64,000 nt of DNA from positions 186,001 to 250,000 of the forward strand of contig JAEUUG010000016.1 of NCBI GenBank assembly GCA_016787565.1, read 5' to 3'. Positions 15,256 to 22,872 of this stretch are shown here, piece by piece. The notes below the pieces were generated by a model. That model saw only the letters and a program-made list of their open reading frames with translations. It ran no database searches and had not been told where the DNA came from. A program made the position numbers and the translations under genes. This DNA comes from Cyclobacteriaceae bacterium (GTDB taxonomy: Bacteria > Bacteroidota > Bacteroidia > Cytophagales > Cyclobacteriaceae). Each line of letters starts with the position of its first letter. The stretch's first letter is position 1.

Positions 15256-16262
15256 AAATTTTGGATCACACCACACACAATATTGACGAATTGATTGGTA
15301 AGTACCTTGCCGGAGAAGCTACTGAAACAGAATCAGCGCATGTCCAAACATGGCTGCAGAAAAGCGAGGCAAACCAGCAATACTTCAACCAGCTCAAGAC
15401 AATTTTTGAGCGGGCGGCCACCGTTACCGAATGGCAACATTTTGATGAGGATACAGCCTGGCAAAAATTGAAATCACGATTGGCCAATAACGGAGGCAAA
15501 ACCATTGCACTTCCACCTCGTAACGCTTCATCAGGATGGTGGCGGATTGCAGCCAGCATCATAGCAGTGTTCGTGTTTGGTTTGTTAGCCTATCGGGTCT
15601 TGTATCCAGGCCAAAAAAACATGCAGGTTATTACGTCAACACAGACCGCCAGCGATACGCTGCCTGAGGGAAGTAAAGTTTACCTGAACAAGGAAACAAA
15701 ACTTGCCTACACCTACGAGAAGCAAAAGAAAGTGCATCGTGTAAAACTTGAAGGAGAAGCTTATTTCAGCATTCATCATGATGCTACCAAAACATTTGTG
15801 GTAGAAGCCGAAGGCGTTTACATCCGTGATATCGGAACTTCCTTCAATGTAAAGGCATACCCCGAATCGACAACAATCGAAGTGATTGTTGAGGAGGGTG
15901 AAGTAATGTTCTACTCGGAAAATGATTCTGGAATTTTACTGCGGGCCAACGGCAAAGGGATTTATGATAAGGTGACAAAGAAATTCACAGTCGATCGGCC
16001 TGAATCCAATGTGCTGGCGTACAAAACAAAATTCTTTGTATTTAGCGATTCCGATCTTGGTACTGTTATAGCTGAACTGAACAGGGTTTACGATAAGCAA
16101 ATCGTTTTACCTGATCCATTAAAGAAATGTCGACTCACGGTTACATTTAACAATGAAAATCTAGATGAGATTGTTCAGGTCATAGCCGAGACCTTTGACT
16201 TAACTGTGAAAGCCTCCGGAGATAAACTCATATTAGAAGGTAAGGGTTGTGAACTCCCATAA
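15252..16262 (+). CDS. FecR-family anti-sigma factor
   Basis: A 336-residue inner-membrane protein. Seen: a cytoplasmic N-terminal part (1-92) including LIGKYLAGEATETESAHVQ and WLQKSE (sigma-binding FecR_N-like), one transmembrane helix (about 96-117), a periplasmic FecR beta-domain (130-220; EGEAYFSIHHD, YIRDIGTSFNVKAY, EEGEV) and a C-terminal DUF4974-like part (265-332; FFVFSDSDLGTVIAELNRVYDKQI, LTVTFNNENLDEIVQVIAETF). Start is TTG at 15252, overlapping the sigma stop. It presumably holds the sigma factor inactive until a periplasmic signal releases it. The next gene starts 14 bases before this one ends. Confidence 0.93.
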   Translation: MKILDHTTHNIDELIGKYLAGEATETESAHVQTWLQKSEANQQYFNQLKTIFERAATVTEWQHFDEDTAWQKLKSRLANNGGKTIALPPRNASSGWWRIAASIIAVFVFGLLAYRVLYPGQKNMQVITSTQTASDTLPEGSKVYLNKETKLAYTYEKQKKVHRVKLEGEAYFSIHHDATKTFVVEAEGVYIRDIGTSFNVKAYPESTTIEVIVEEGEVMFYSENDSGILLRANGKGIYDKVTKKFTVDRPESNVLAYKTKFFVFSDSDLGTVIAELNRVYDKQIVLPDPLKKCRLTVTFNNENLDEIVQVIAETFDLTVKASGDKLILEGKGCELP

Positions 16263-17958
16263 TTCAAAAAAAAATAATCCAGGCATCATCTTTTTTATAA
16301 TGGTGCTGCTGATTTACGGTCCCGGGCTAGCAGCCGGTGAGACGCCACTGCTCGAGCGAACCCTGACCATCACGTTTAGTCAGGAAAAAATTGAAACCGC
16401 ACTGAAAAAAATTTCAGCACAAGGAGGATTCACATTCTCCTATAGCCCCTCAATCCTGAACGAAAATCAGGTCATCAACACTTCATTCGTCAACAAAACC
16501 GTTCGGCAAATTCTTGATCAGCTCTTCAGCGGAACGGTTCACTACAAAGAGCGTGGACAGTATATTATTCTCACACGGGCAACAACTGGAACATCAAAAA
16601 AAGATCCGCGCACGCTAAGCGGCTATGTTGTTGACGAAGCCTCCGGTGAACGATTGAAGAATGTGAGTGTGTATGATCCTGTTACACTATCTTCTGCTGT
16701 AACCAATGATTACGGCTACTTCGAAATTCAAATTCAAGATCCTCTTGCAAACGTTTCTCTGGTTGTTAACAAGACAAACTATTCTGATACGCTCGTGGCC
16801 GTACCCACAGAAAAAATGGGACTGTTGAATATTCCTATCAAAATCAAAACAGATAAAATCGCTTCAATGGCCGATAGTGTAGGGAAGAAAATCATCCGGT
16901 TTTGGAAAACAACCATCAAACGGGCACAGTATGCTAACATGGAAAACATCCGTGATTCGCTGCACCGAACAACACAGGTTTCATTTTTTCCCTTTGTTGG
17001 TACCAACCACAAGTTGAGCGGAAATATCACGAACGATTACTCCTTTAATATTTTCGGAGGCTATTCCATGGGCACCCGAAAACTTGAAATCGGAGGGCTC
17101 TTTAATATTGATCGTGGTGACGTTCAATACGCACAAATGGCCGGTATCTTTAATCTGAATGGAGGAACATCAAGGGGATACCAGGGAGCTGGGTTATTCA
17201 ACTTCAACTTACAGGAAGCCCGTGCTGTGCAAATGGCCGGGCTTTTTAACGTTAACGGAGGTGAGGCCAGCGGAGCACAATTTGCCGGACTATTCAACAT
17301 CCAGCCAAAGTCGTTTTACGGTGCCCAGGTTGCCGGGCTTTTCAATTATGCTGGAAAAAAATTTAAGGGAACACAGGTATCCGGACTGATCAATATCGGA
17401 AATCATGTGCACGGCTCGCAGATTGGTATCATCAACTTTGCCGATAGCATCAGCGGAGTTCCAATTGGATTCCTCAGCTTTGTAAAGCACGGCTATCATA
17501 AAGTAGAAATTGCTGCCGATGAAATATTCTACACGAACATAGCCATACGCACGGGCATTCATGCTTTTTATACAATTGTTACTGCGGGCGCCAGACCCTC
17601 TACATTTCAGCAAGATAAATTACTCTGGACTTTTGGCTACGGCATTGGCACGGCTCCCAAAATTAACTCGTGGCTCTTTCTTAACATCGACTTAACTGCT
17701 AATCAGGTTGTGGAGGGTAATACATTTGATGCCGTTAATGTATTGAATAAGCTTTATCTTGGCATTGAACTGCAGCCTGTTCGGAAATTTGCTGTTACCC
17801 TTGGGGCGACTCTAAACGGTTATGTGACAGATTCTACGCACGACTACCCCGATCTTTTCAGTGAATATCAGCCAACCATCATTTACGACCATACCTACAG
17901 CAACAACATAAACCTGAAGATGTGGTGGGGCGCTAAGGTTGGAATACGCTTTTTTTAA
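16249..17958 (+). CDS. STN-domain protein with 16-residue beta surface repeats
   Basis: A 569-residue exported protein. Seen in order: hydrophobic signal segment (14-30), STN domain (about 38-108; LTITFSQEKIETALKKI, FTFSYSP, TVRQILDQLF), a carboxypeptidase-regulatory-like beta domain (121-200; LSGYVVDEASGERLKNVSVYD), then repeats (263-400) and a C-terminal beta-rich part (401-569) ending in Phe-Phe, suggesting an outer-membrane barrel. The repeats give AGLFN-type pentads with Asn at 286, 302, 318, 334, 350, 366 and 382, an exact 16-residue period, like Leptospira LA_2272-type surface repeats. GTG start overlaps FecR by 14 bases. As STN domains signal to FecR proteins, it is probably the sensor, but it lacks the TonB-receptor plug. 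Confidence 0.85.
   Translation: MNSHNSKKNNPGIIFFIMVLLIYGPGLAAGETPLLERTLTITFSQEKIETALKKISAQGGFTFSYSPSILNENQVINTSFVNKTVRQILDQLFSGTVHYKERGQYIILTRATTGTSKKDPRTLSGYVVDEASGERLKNVSVYDPVTLSSAVTNDYGYFEIQIQDPLANVSLVVNKTNYSDTLVAVPTEKMGLLNIPIKIKTDKIASMADSVGKKIIRFWKTTIKRAQYANMENIRDSLHRTTQVSFFPFVGTNHKLSGNITNDYSFNIFGGYSMGTRKLEIGGLFNIDRGDVQYAQMAGIFNLNGGTSRGYQGAGLFNFNLQEARAVQMAGLFNVNGGEASGAQFAGLFNIQPKSFYGAQVAGLFNYAGKKFKGTQVSGLINIGNHVHGSQIGIINFADSISGVPIGFLSFVKHGYHKVEIAADEIFYTNIAIRTGIHAFYTIVTAGARPSTFQQDKLLWTFGYGIGTAPKINSWLFLNIDLTANQVVEGNTFDAVNVLNKLYLGIELQPVRKFAVTLGATLNGYVTDSTHDYPDLFSEYQPTIIYDHTYSNNINLKMWWGAKVGIRFF
17035..17448 (+). repeat. Tandem 48-bp coding repeat (16-aa AGLFN units)
   Basis: Seven units of 48 bases with the protein core A-G-L-F-N; the last (about residues 383-400) is two residues shorter. 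DNA copies are well diverged, so the repeat shows best in protein. Alternating Gly and hydrophobic residues fit a beta-strand stack or barrel wall. Confidence 0.75.
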
Positions 17959-18072
17959 TTCAATTCTTCCTGAAATTCGAGTACATTCATGTAGAATAAA
18001 AAGAGTTCAGGTTTCGTTATAGAAGTATTCAAACGAAATTAAGTTCAAGAAGAAGAAATACGTTAAAAAGCA

Positions 18073-18453
18073 GTGTACATACGCCTTCTAATACTTTTCA
18101 TGGCTTGTTGTTCGGCATGTCAATCGGGCAGAATTCCCTGCCCGGAGCCTGATGTTGTGCGCGCCAAAAAGGTAAAAATCAATAATTCGTACACGGCTTC
18201 TTCTGCATCACTCCAGGCACGCGCGTTAGACAATGGGGCATCAGAATCACGCACCACCAGACCTTTTAAAATTCCCGAGACAAAAACCATCAACAACGTA
18301 TCCATTGAAGAGTGGGATTGCCCACGGCCCGGCAAAAGAAAATATCTGCCCAAAGAGGTGAAAGAAAACATTCGAAAGAATCTGAAAAAAGTGAAATCCG
18401 AAAAAACAAAAGAGACCAAGGCCAATATGGATGATCAATCTTCCGAACAGTAA
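18073..18453 (+). CDS. Small exported or lipo-protein, 126 aa, unknown
   Basis: The N-terminus (MYIRLLILFMACCSAC) is a short signal peptide; the last Cys (residue 16) could be lipidated, though -3 is Cys, so the lipobox is weak. The rest is charged and low in hydrophobicity, with IEEWDCPRPGKRKYLPKEV in the middle and a Lys-rich helical tail. GTG start at 18073. It is 114 bases after the STN gene on the same strand and could be an extra operon member. Its 3' end overlaps the convergent alpha/beta hydrolase by 19 bases. Family not recognised. Confidence 0.6.
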   Translation: MYIRLLILFMACCSACQSGRIPCPEPDVVRAKKVKINNSYTASSASLQARALDNGASESRTTRPFKIPETKTINNVSIEEWDCPRPGKRKYLPKEVKENIRKNLKKVKSEKTKETKANMDDQSSEQ

Positions 18454-19130
18454 CTGTGAATGATCTGTGCCAGCTCCGGGCATGCTACTTTTTCGATGGG
18501 ATGAGGTGTTTCAGCTAATGCAAGAAATTTTCCGTTAGGCAACAAATCCGAAACTGCCAATGAGTAATCGCGATCAGCCATATCATCCCGATCGCCCAGG
18601 CAAATCAAAACAGGATGGTTAATTTTTCTTAGTATTTCTTCTGTCAGTAATGGTGTTGCTCCCAAGCGAGTCATCATGTCTGCCGTACGGTGCAGTAACT
18701 CCTTCCATTTACTCGGTGAATGACGGTGCTCCAGAATGCGAGCAAATGCCGGGACTTTCACGGCTATTTTTTCCGGATCGAGTTTTATAACTTCCCGATG
18801 GGCCGACTCCGGGCTCCAATCGAACTTGGTTCCAAGGGTTAAAATTTTGCCAACTAATTCCGGATGCTGTAATGCAAACCACAATGCAACGTATCCGCCC
18901 ATACTATAACCAAAGATGTTCACCTCGGTTAGTTGCCTCTCCTGAAGGAATTCCAGTACATCCAGCGAGAACCTTTCGATACCAAAACCATCCGGTGAAA
19001 ACGGCACACCACAGTGTCCTGAAAAGTCTAAGGTGTAAGTAATATTTCCGTGTTGTTCCAACGCAAGCTGTAGCTCCCTCAATTGCAGTTGAGAGCCCAG
19101 AGCGCCATGAAGTAAAAGAATTGAACTCAT
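18435..19130 (-). CDS. Alpha/beta hydrolase
   Basis: A 231-residue serine hydrolase of the alpha/beta fold. Seen: LLHGALGS (oxyanion loop) near the N-terminus, GYSMGGY with nucleophile Ser near residue 74, CLGDRDDM carrying the likely Asp, and AETPHPIEK with His near residue 211. Length fits small esterase/MhpC-like members. No signal peptide, so cytosolic. Its neighbours on the same strand (desaturase, phosphatidylserine decarboxylase) act on lipids, so a lipid or acyl substrate is possible but unproven. It follows the desaturase gene by 37 bases on the minus strand. Confidence 0.9.
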   Translation of the reverse strand: MSSILLLHGALGSQLQLRELQLALEQHGNITYTLDFSGHCGVPFSPDGFGIERFSLDVLEFLQERQLTEVNIFGYSMGGYVALWFALQHPELVGKILTLGTKFDWSPESAHREVIKLDPEKIAVKVPAFARILEHRHSPSKWKELLHRTADMMTRLGATPLLTEEILRKINHPVLICLGDRDDMADRDYSLAVSDLLPNGKFLALAETPHPIEKVACPELAQIIHSYCSED

Positions 19131-19167
19131 CTGTTGATCAAGACCAGCTTAATCAAAGGCCAGAGCA

Positions 19168-20274
19168 TTAAGCAGTCATGTGAACGGGTGGCTTACCAAG
19201 TTCCTTCAGAAGTTTAGCATGATGCCAAACTGCATGCGCAAACGTAGGCTGACTCTTGTAGGGCAAACCGAATTCTTTAGCCGTTTCTTTCACAATCTTC
19301 GAAATCTTCTTGTAGTGAACGTGGCAAACGTTTGGGAACAGGTGATGCTCTACCTGAAAATTAAGCCCACCAACATACCACGAAAAAAAGGTGCTGTTAT
19401 TGGCAAAATTTGTAGTCGTTAATAATTGATGAATAGCCCAGCTGTTTTCCAATTGGCCATTGTCATCCGGCAACGGAAATTCTGTGCCGTCTATTACGTG
19501 GGCGGGTTGAAAGATGATGGCCAGAATAAAACCAGCCACATAGTGCATGATAAAGAACCCGATTAAAATATGCCACCACGCTACCGGAAGTAATATGATG
19601 GGAAGTATAACAACATAAAAAAGATTAAACGCTTTGGTGGCAATCAAGATGGCCCATTCGGTCCGGATATCAGCCTTCTGCTTTTTAACAAGTCCTTCTT
19701 TATGATAATGTGTAATACGTGCATAATCCTTTACCACAATCCACATAAACGTCATCAGGCCGTATAAAAACCATGCATATAAATGTTGAAATCTATGCAT
19801 GAACTTCCAGTCTGAACTGGGGCACATCCGAAGAACGCCACGTGGACTGATATCTTCATCAGCTTCGTGCACATTGGTATAGGTATGATGCAAAACGTTG
19901 TGCTGAACTTTCCAGTTAAACGCACTGCCCCCCACAAGATTCATAGAAAAACCAAGCAGGTTGTTAACCCAGGGTTTTGTTGAATAGGCACCATGATTTG
20001 CATCGTGCATGATGGAGAGACCAATACCGGCCATGCCGAGACCCATAATGGCCCACAACAAATACATCACCCAGATGGAGGAAAAAACTCCGCCCAGAAT
20101 CAACGCATAGGGAGCGAAGTATAACGAAAACATAAAAATCGTCTTGATACGCATTTGTGTATTGGCATGACGACTGATATCATTGGATTTGAAATATTCA
20201 TTGACACGTTTGTTCAACGTGGTGAAAAAGTCAGAGCGATTGCTTGGAAATTTTAATGTACTAAAGTGCGCCAT
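19168..20274 (-). CDS. Fatty acid (acyl-CoA/acyl-lipid) desaturase
   Basis: A 368-residue membrane di-iron desaturase. Seen: the three histidine boxes HDANHG (HxxxH), HNVLHHTYTN (HxxHH) and QVEHHLFP (QxxHH), plus LGMAGIGLSIMHD ahead of the first box and four hydrophobic membrane stretches (about 50-95 and 200-255). The Gln in the third box is typical of front-end or linoleoyl-CoA desaturase-like members. It inserts a cis double bond in acyl chains at the inner membrane and so tunes fluidity. The alpha/beta hydrolase follows by 37 bases. Length matches the family. Confidence 0.94.
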   Translation of the reverse strand: MAHFSTLKFPSNRSDFFTTLNKRVNEYFKSNDISRHANTQMRIKTIFMFSLYFAPYALILGGVFSSIWVMYLLWAIMGLGMAGIGLSIMHDANHGAYSTKPWVNNLLGFSMNLVGGSAFNWKVQHNVLHHTYTNVHEADEDISPRGVLRMCPSSDWKFMHRFQHLYAWFLYGLMTFMWIVVKDYARITHYHKEGLVKKQKADIRTEWAILIATKAFNLFYVVILPIILLPVAWWHILIGFFIMHYVAGFILAIIFQPAHVIDGTEFPLPDDNGQLENSWAIHQLLTTTNFANNSTFFSWYVGGLNFQVEHHLFPNVCHVHYKKISKIVKETAKEFGLPYKSQPTFAHAVWHHAKLLKELGKPPVHMTA

Positions 20275-20464
20275 AAATGAATTGAATTACGCTGGCGTTC
20301 ATTTCTCGAAACAAGTTCAAACAGATGGTTTGAAAGGAGGAAATAAAAGACCAATATTTTCCATAAAAGTACACACTTTAAGAATGGGAACGATTGTTAG
20401 GAGGGGTATTTAGTTTAAATGGTCAATTCCAAAGTGAAATGGGTGATTTACCTGACTGTGAATC

Positions 20465-21121
20465 TTACAGTTCAGCAATAACAGTTCTTCCACCCTTGGT
20501 TACGTCACCCATTTTCACATTAACTTTTGAATCAAGTGGTAAAAATATATCCACGCGTGAACCAAATTTGATAAACCCAAATTCATCACCTTGCTCAAAA
20601 GGTTGACCCACACTAACGTAACATTTTATTCTGCGCGCCAACGCTCCCGCGATTTGTCTGAATAAAATCTCTGTGCCATTTTTCATTTTCACTACGACCG
20701 TAGTACGTTCATTTTCTGTACTGGATTTTGGATGCCACGCCACCAGGTATTTACCCGGATGATATTTGTAATAACTAATCACACCACCTACCGGAGTACG
20801 GTTAACATGAACATTAACCGGTGACATAAAAATAGAAATTTGTTTACGTTTACCCTTGAGGTATTCATGCTCATCCGTCTCTTCTATCACCACCACTTTT
20901 CCATCCGCTGGAGCAAGCACTTGTTTGTCATTTTTACTGATGCTGAATATCGGATTGCGAAAGAATTGTAAGATGATAAGGTAAAAAATAATGCTTGCTC
21001 CGATACAGATATTGTGAAGCAAGCCGCTTGCCGGAAAGAAATGCACGACAGCCCAGTTTACGCCAAATAACACAATCAGTAAAACAAATAACAGTGTACG
21101 TCCTTCACGGTGAATAGTCAT
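20465..21121 (-). CDS. psd: Phosphatidylserine decarboxylase (short, Psd-like)
   Basis: A 218-residue enzyme that decarboxylates phosphatidylserine to phosphatidylethanolamine at the inner membrane. Seen: two hydrophobic segments at residues 9-28 and 32-52, LAPADGKVVVIEE, IFMSPVNVHVNRTP, SYYKYHPGKYLVAWHPKSS, and FGFIKFGSRVDIFLP with the Gly-Ser self-cleavage site that yields the pyruvoyl cofactor. Length matches the short archaeal/Bacteroidota subgroup. It lies 97 bases downstream of glutamate dehydrogenase, with a terminator between, so it may have its own promoter. The next minus-strand gene (desaturase) is 190 bases on; no clear element was seen in that gap. Confidence 0.93.
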   Translation of the reverse strand: MTIHREGRTLLFVLLIVLFGVNWAVVHFFPASGLLHNICIGASIIFYLIILQFFRNPIFSISKNDKQVLAPADGKVVVIEETDEHEYLKGKRKQISIFMSPVNVHVNRTPVGGVISYYKYHPGKYLVAWHPKSSTENERTTVVVKMKNGTEILFRQIAGALARRIKCYVSVGQPFEQGDEFGFIKFGSRVDIFLPLDSKVNVKMGDVTKGGRTVIAEL

Positions 21122-21150
21122 CTCAAAAAAATTTGATTCCGAGTGTTCAG

Positions 21151-21183
21151 TTTAAAATAAAGCAGCGGCACATAGGCCGCTGC
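21151..21183 (-). terminator. Rho-independent terminator after gdhA
   Basis: On the minus strand, a perfect 7-bp stem GCAGCGG/CCGCTGC (21183-21162, eight-base loop) is followed by the T-rich TTTATTTTAAA (21161-21151). It lies 35 bases after the gdhA stop. Confidence 0.75.
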
Positions 21184-21217
21184 ACAAATTTAGAGCATAA
21201 TTGCCAATCGGCAAGAA

Positions 21218-22492
21218 TTAATACCCACCGCGATATTTGTATGTCTTGGCCACTTTATCGATGGCCACCATGTATGCTGCAATGCGCATGGGCACTTTAT
21301 AATCCAGTGAGGTTTTAAACACATTCATAAAGGCATCCTTCATGATCCGGTCTGATCTGCGGTTAACGCGATCGGCTGTCCACTTATATCCCAGACGGTT
21401 TTGCACCCATTCAAAATAGGATACGGTTACGCCACCGGCATTTGCCAGAATATCCGGAACAACAACAATTCCTTTTTCATTGATGATGTTATCTGCCTTT
21501 GATGATGTTGGTCCGTTCGCGCCTTCAACAATCAATTTGGCCTTGATGTTCGCTGCATTGGAACTGGTAATCACATCTTCCGTAGCAGCCGGAACCAACA
21601 AATCGACAGGCAGCGTGAGCAGATCATCGTTACTGATTTTTTCAGCGCCACTAAATCCTTCCAGGCTTCCTTTGTTGCTTTCGCGATATACTATCGCTTT
21701 TTCAATATCGATTCCAGCATCATTATAGTAAGCACCTGAAATGTCGCTTACAGATTTTACGATGAGTCCTCTTTCGTGCAGCAGTCGCGCTGCCCACGAG
21801 CCTACATTACCAAAACCTTGTACTGCGCAGCTTGCTTTATACGGATTGATTTTCATCTTCTCCATTGCCACCATAGCACTCACCATAACACCACGCCCAG
21901 TGGCTTCGGTTCTACCCAATGAACCACCCAACACGATGGGTTTTCCGGTAACTACAGCGGGTGATGTCATACCTTGAATTCTGGAATATTGATCCATCAG
22001 CCAGGCCATTTCACGCGGACCGGTGCCCATATCCGGGGCCGGAATATCTTTATCGGCACCAAACACATCGGCCATTGCTTGTGTGTAGGCACGCATCAAT
22101 CGCTCGATCTCACCAGCCGACATTTCGCGCGGGTTACAGGTAACGCCTCCTTTTGCACCACCGTATGGGATATCTACAACGGCACACTTCCAGGTCATCC
22201 AGGCAGCGAGTGCTTTTACTTCATCAAGGTTAACATGCGGATCGAACCGTATACCACCTTTTGAAGGACCTAAAATGGTAGAGTGAATCACACGATACCC
22301 TTCAAACACGCGGATGCTTCCATCATCCATCGTTACGGGAAGTGACACAATCACCTGCCGTGCAGGATTCTTTAATACATTATAAATTTCTTCTTCCAGT
22401 CCGAGGATTTGTGATGCCACATGAAAACGCGACATCATCGCTTCAAACGGATTCTCCTTGTCTTTCAATGGAGCCGGTTCAATATATGCCAT
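21218..22492 (-). CDS. gdhA: Glutamate dehydrogenase (Glu/Leu/Phe/Val family)
   Basis: A 424-residue NAD(P)-dependent dehydrogenase that interconverts glutamate and 2-oxoglutarate plus ammonia. Seen: GPSKGGIRFDPHV (substrate Lys), PYGGAKGG with the catalytic Lys, PAPDMGTGPREMAW (Asp/Met-rich active site), VVTGKPIVLGGSLGR, and the Rossmann motif VQGFGNVGS. The ATG at 22492 (MAYIEPAP) is chosen; a frame extension to a TTG at 22531 is possible but would run into the inverted repeats of the leader. A promoter box (22578-22571, minus strand) leaves about a 72-base leader with overlapping inverted repeats, so regulation in the leader is plausible. Confidence 0.95.
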   Translation of the reverse strand: MAYIEPAPLKDKENPFEAMMSRFHVASQILGLEEEIYNVLKNPARQVIVSLPVTMDDGSIRVFEGYRVIHSTILGPSKGGIRFDPHVNLDEVKALAAWMTWKCAVVDIPYGGAKGGVTCNPREMSAGEIERLMRAYTQAMADVFGADKDIPAPDMGTGPREMAWLMDQYSRIQGMTSPAVVTGKPIVLGGSLGRTEATGRGVMVSAMVAMEKMKINPYKASCAVQGFGNVGSWAARLLHERGLIVKSVSDISGAYYNDAGIDIEKAIVYRESNKGSLEGFSGAEKISNDDLLTLPVDLLVPAATEDVITSSNAANIKAKLIVEGANGPTSSKADNIINEKGIVVVPDILANAGGVTVSYFEWVQNRLGYKWTADRVNRRSDRIMKDAFMNVFKTSLDYKVPMRIAAYMVAIDKVAKTYKYRGGY

Positions 22493-22526
22493 AAGGGTGT
22501 TTGATTTAATTGCCTTTACTATAGAC

Positions 22527-22552
22527 GGCAAATTAGGATATTTGCCCTAATT
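22527..22552. promoter_or_regulatory. Overlapping inverted repeats in the gdhA leader
   Basis: GGCAAA (22527-22532) pairs with TTTGCC (22541-22546), and AATTAGG (22531-22537) pairs with CCTAATT (22546-22552). The two hairpins or palindromes share bases, so only one could form at a time in RNA. As DNA it could be a dimer operator. Confidence 0.4.
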
Positions 22553-22570
22553 GGCGATCTAAATCGGTTG

Positions 22571-22578
22571 CAAAGATA
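22571..22578 (-). promoter_or_regulatory. gdhA -7 box (TATCTTTG)
   Basis: On the minus strand TATCTTTG fits TAnnTTTG exactly, 78 bases ahead of the gdhA ATG. The -33 position has ATG instead of TTG (two of three). Confidence 0.45.
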
Positions 22579-22872
22579 AATGAAAATAGGATGTTCCATT
22601 ACTTCTCTGCAAAAAAAGCAATGCTCAGCAAAACACTATTTTCATGAAATGGTATTTGGAGATTTATACCCTATGCGCCATAAAAATTTAACCTATGCCG
22701 ACTCCAGCATTTATTATTTGGCATCCAATTTTAGTTTACATAATAAAATCACAAGCCTCCCATCGATTTCAATGACCAATAGAAAAAGTTTACCGCTTCC
22801 ACCCATCACCGCACAGACTTCAATCGAAAGGTTTTTCATTTATATTGCAAATCTTACTTTAAAATTCTAGCC

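Larger units (their letters stand above)
22493..22872. other. 380-bp intergenic region between gdhA and the symporter
   Basis: The only gap over 300 bases. It holds the gdhA leader with inverted repeats (22527-22552) and a gdhA promoter box (22571-22578), then AT-rich sequence up to the symporter start with a weak TATATTGC/TACTTTAA-like stretch near 22845-22862. An open frame at 22580-22870 exists but reads like random sequence; I see no gene. Confidence 0.6.

Noticed and set aside
17035-17448. The 48-bp repeat considered as CRISPR or tandem DNA repeat
   Set aside because: The period is conserved only in protein, the DNA copies differ, and there are no spacers or cas genes.
22580-22870. An open frame of 96 codons on the plus strand in the gdhA-symporter gap
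   Set aside because: Composition is not protein-like (no domain, no clear start signal), and it overlaps the gdhA promoter box; the gap is better explained as regulatory sequence.
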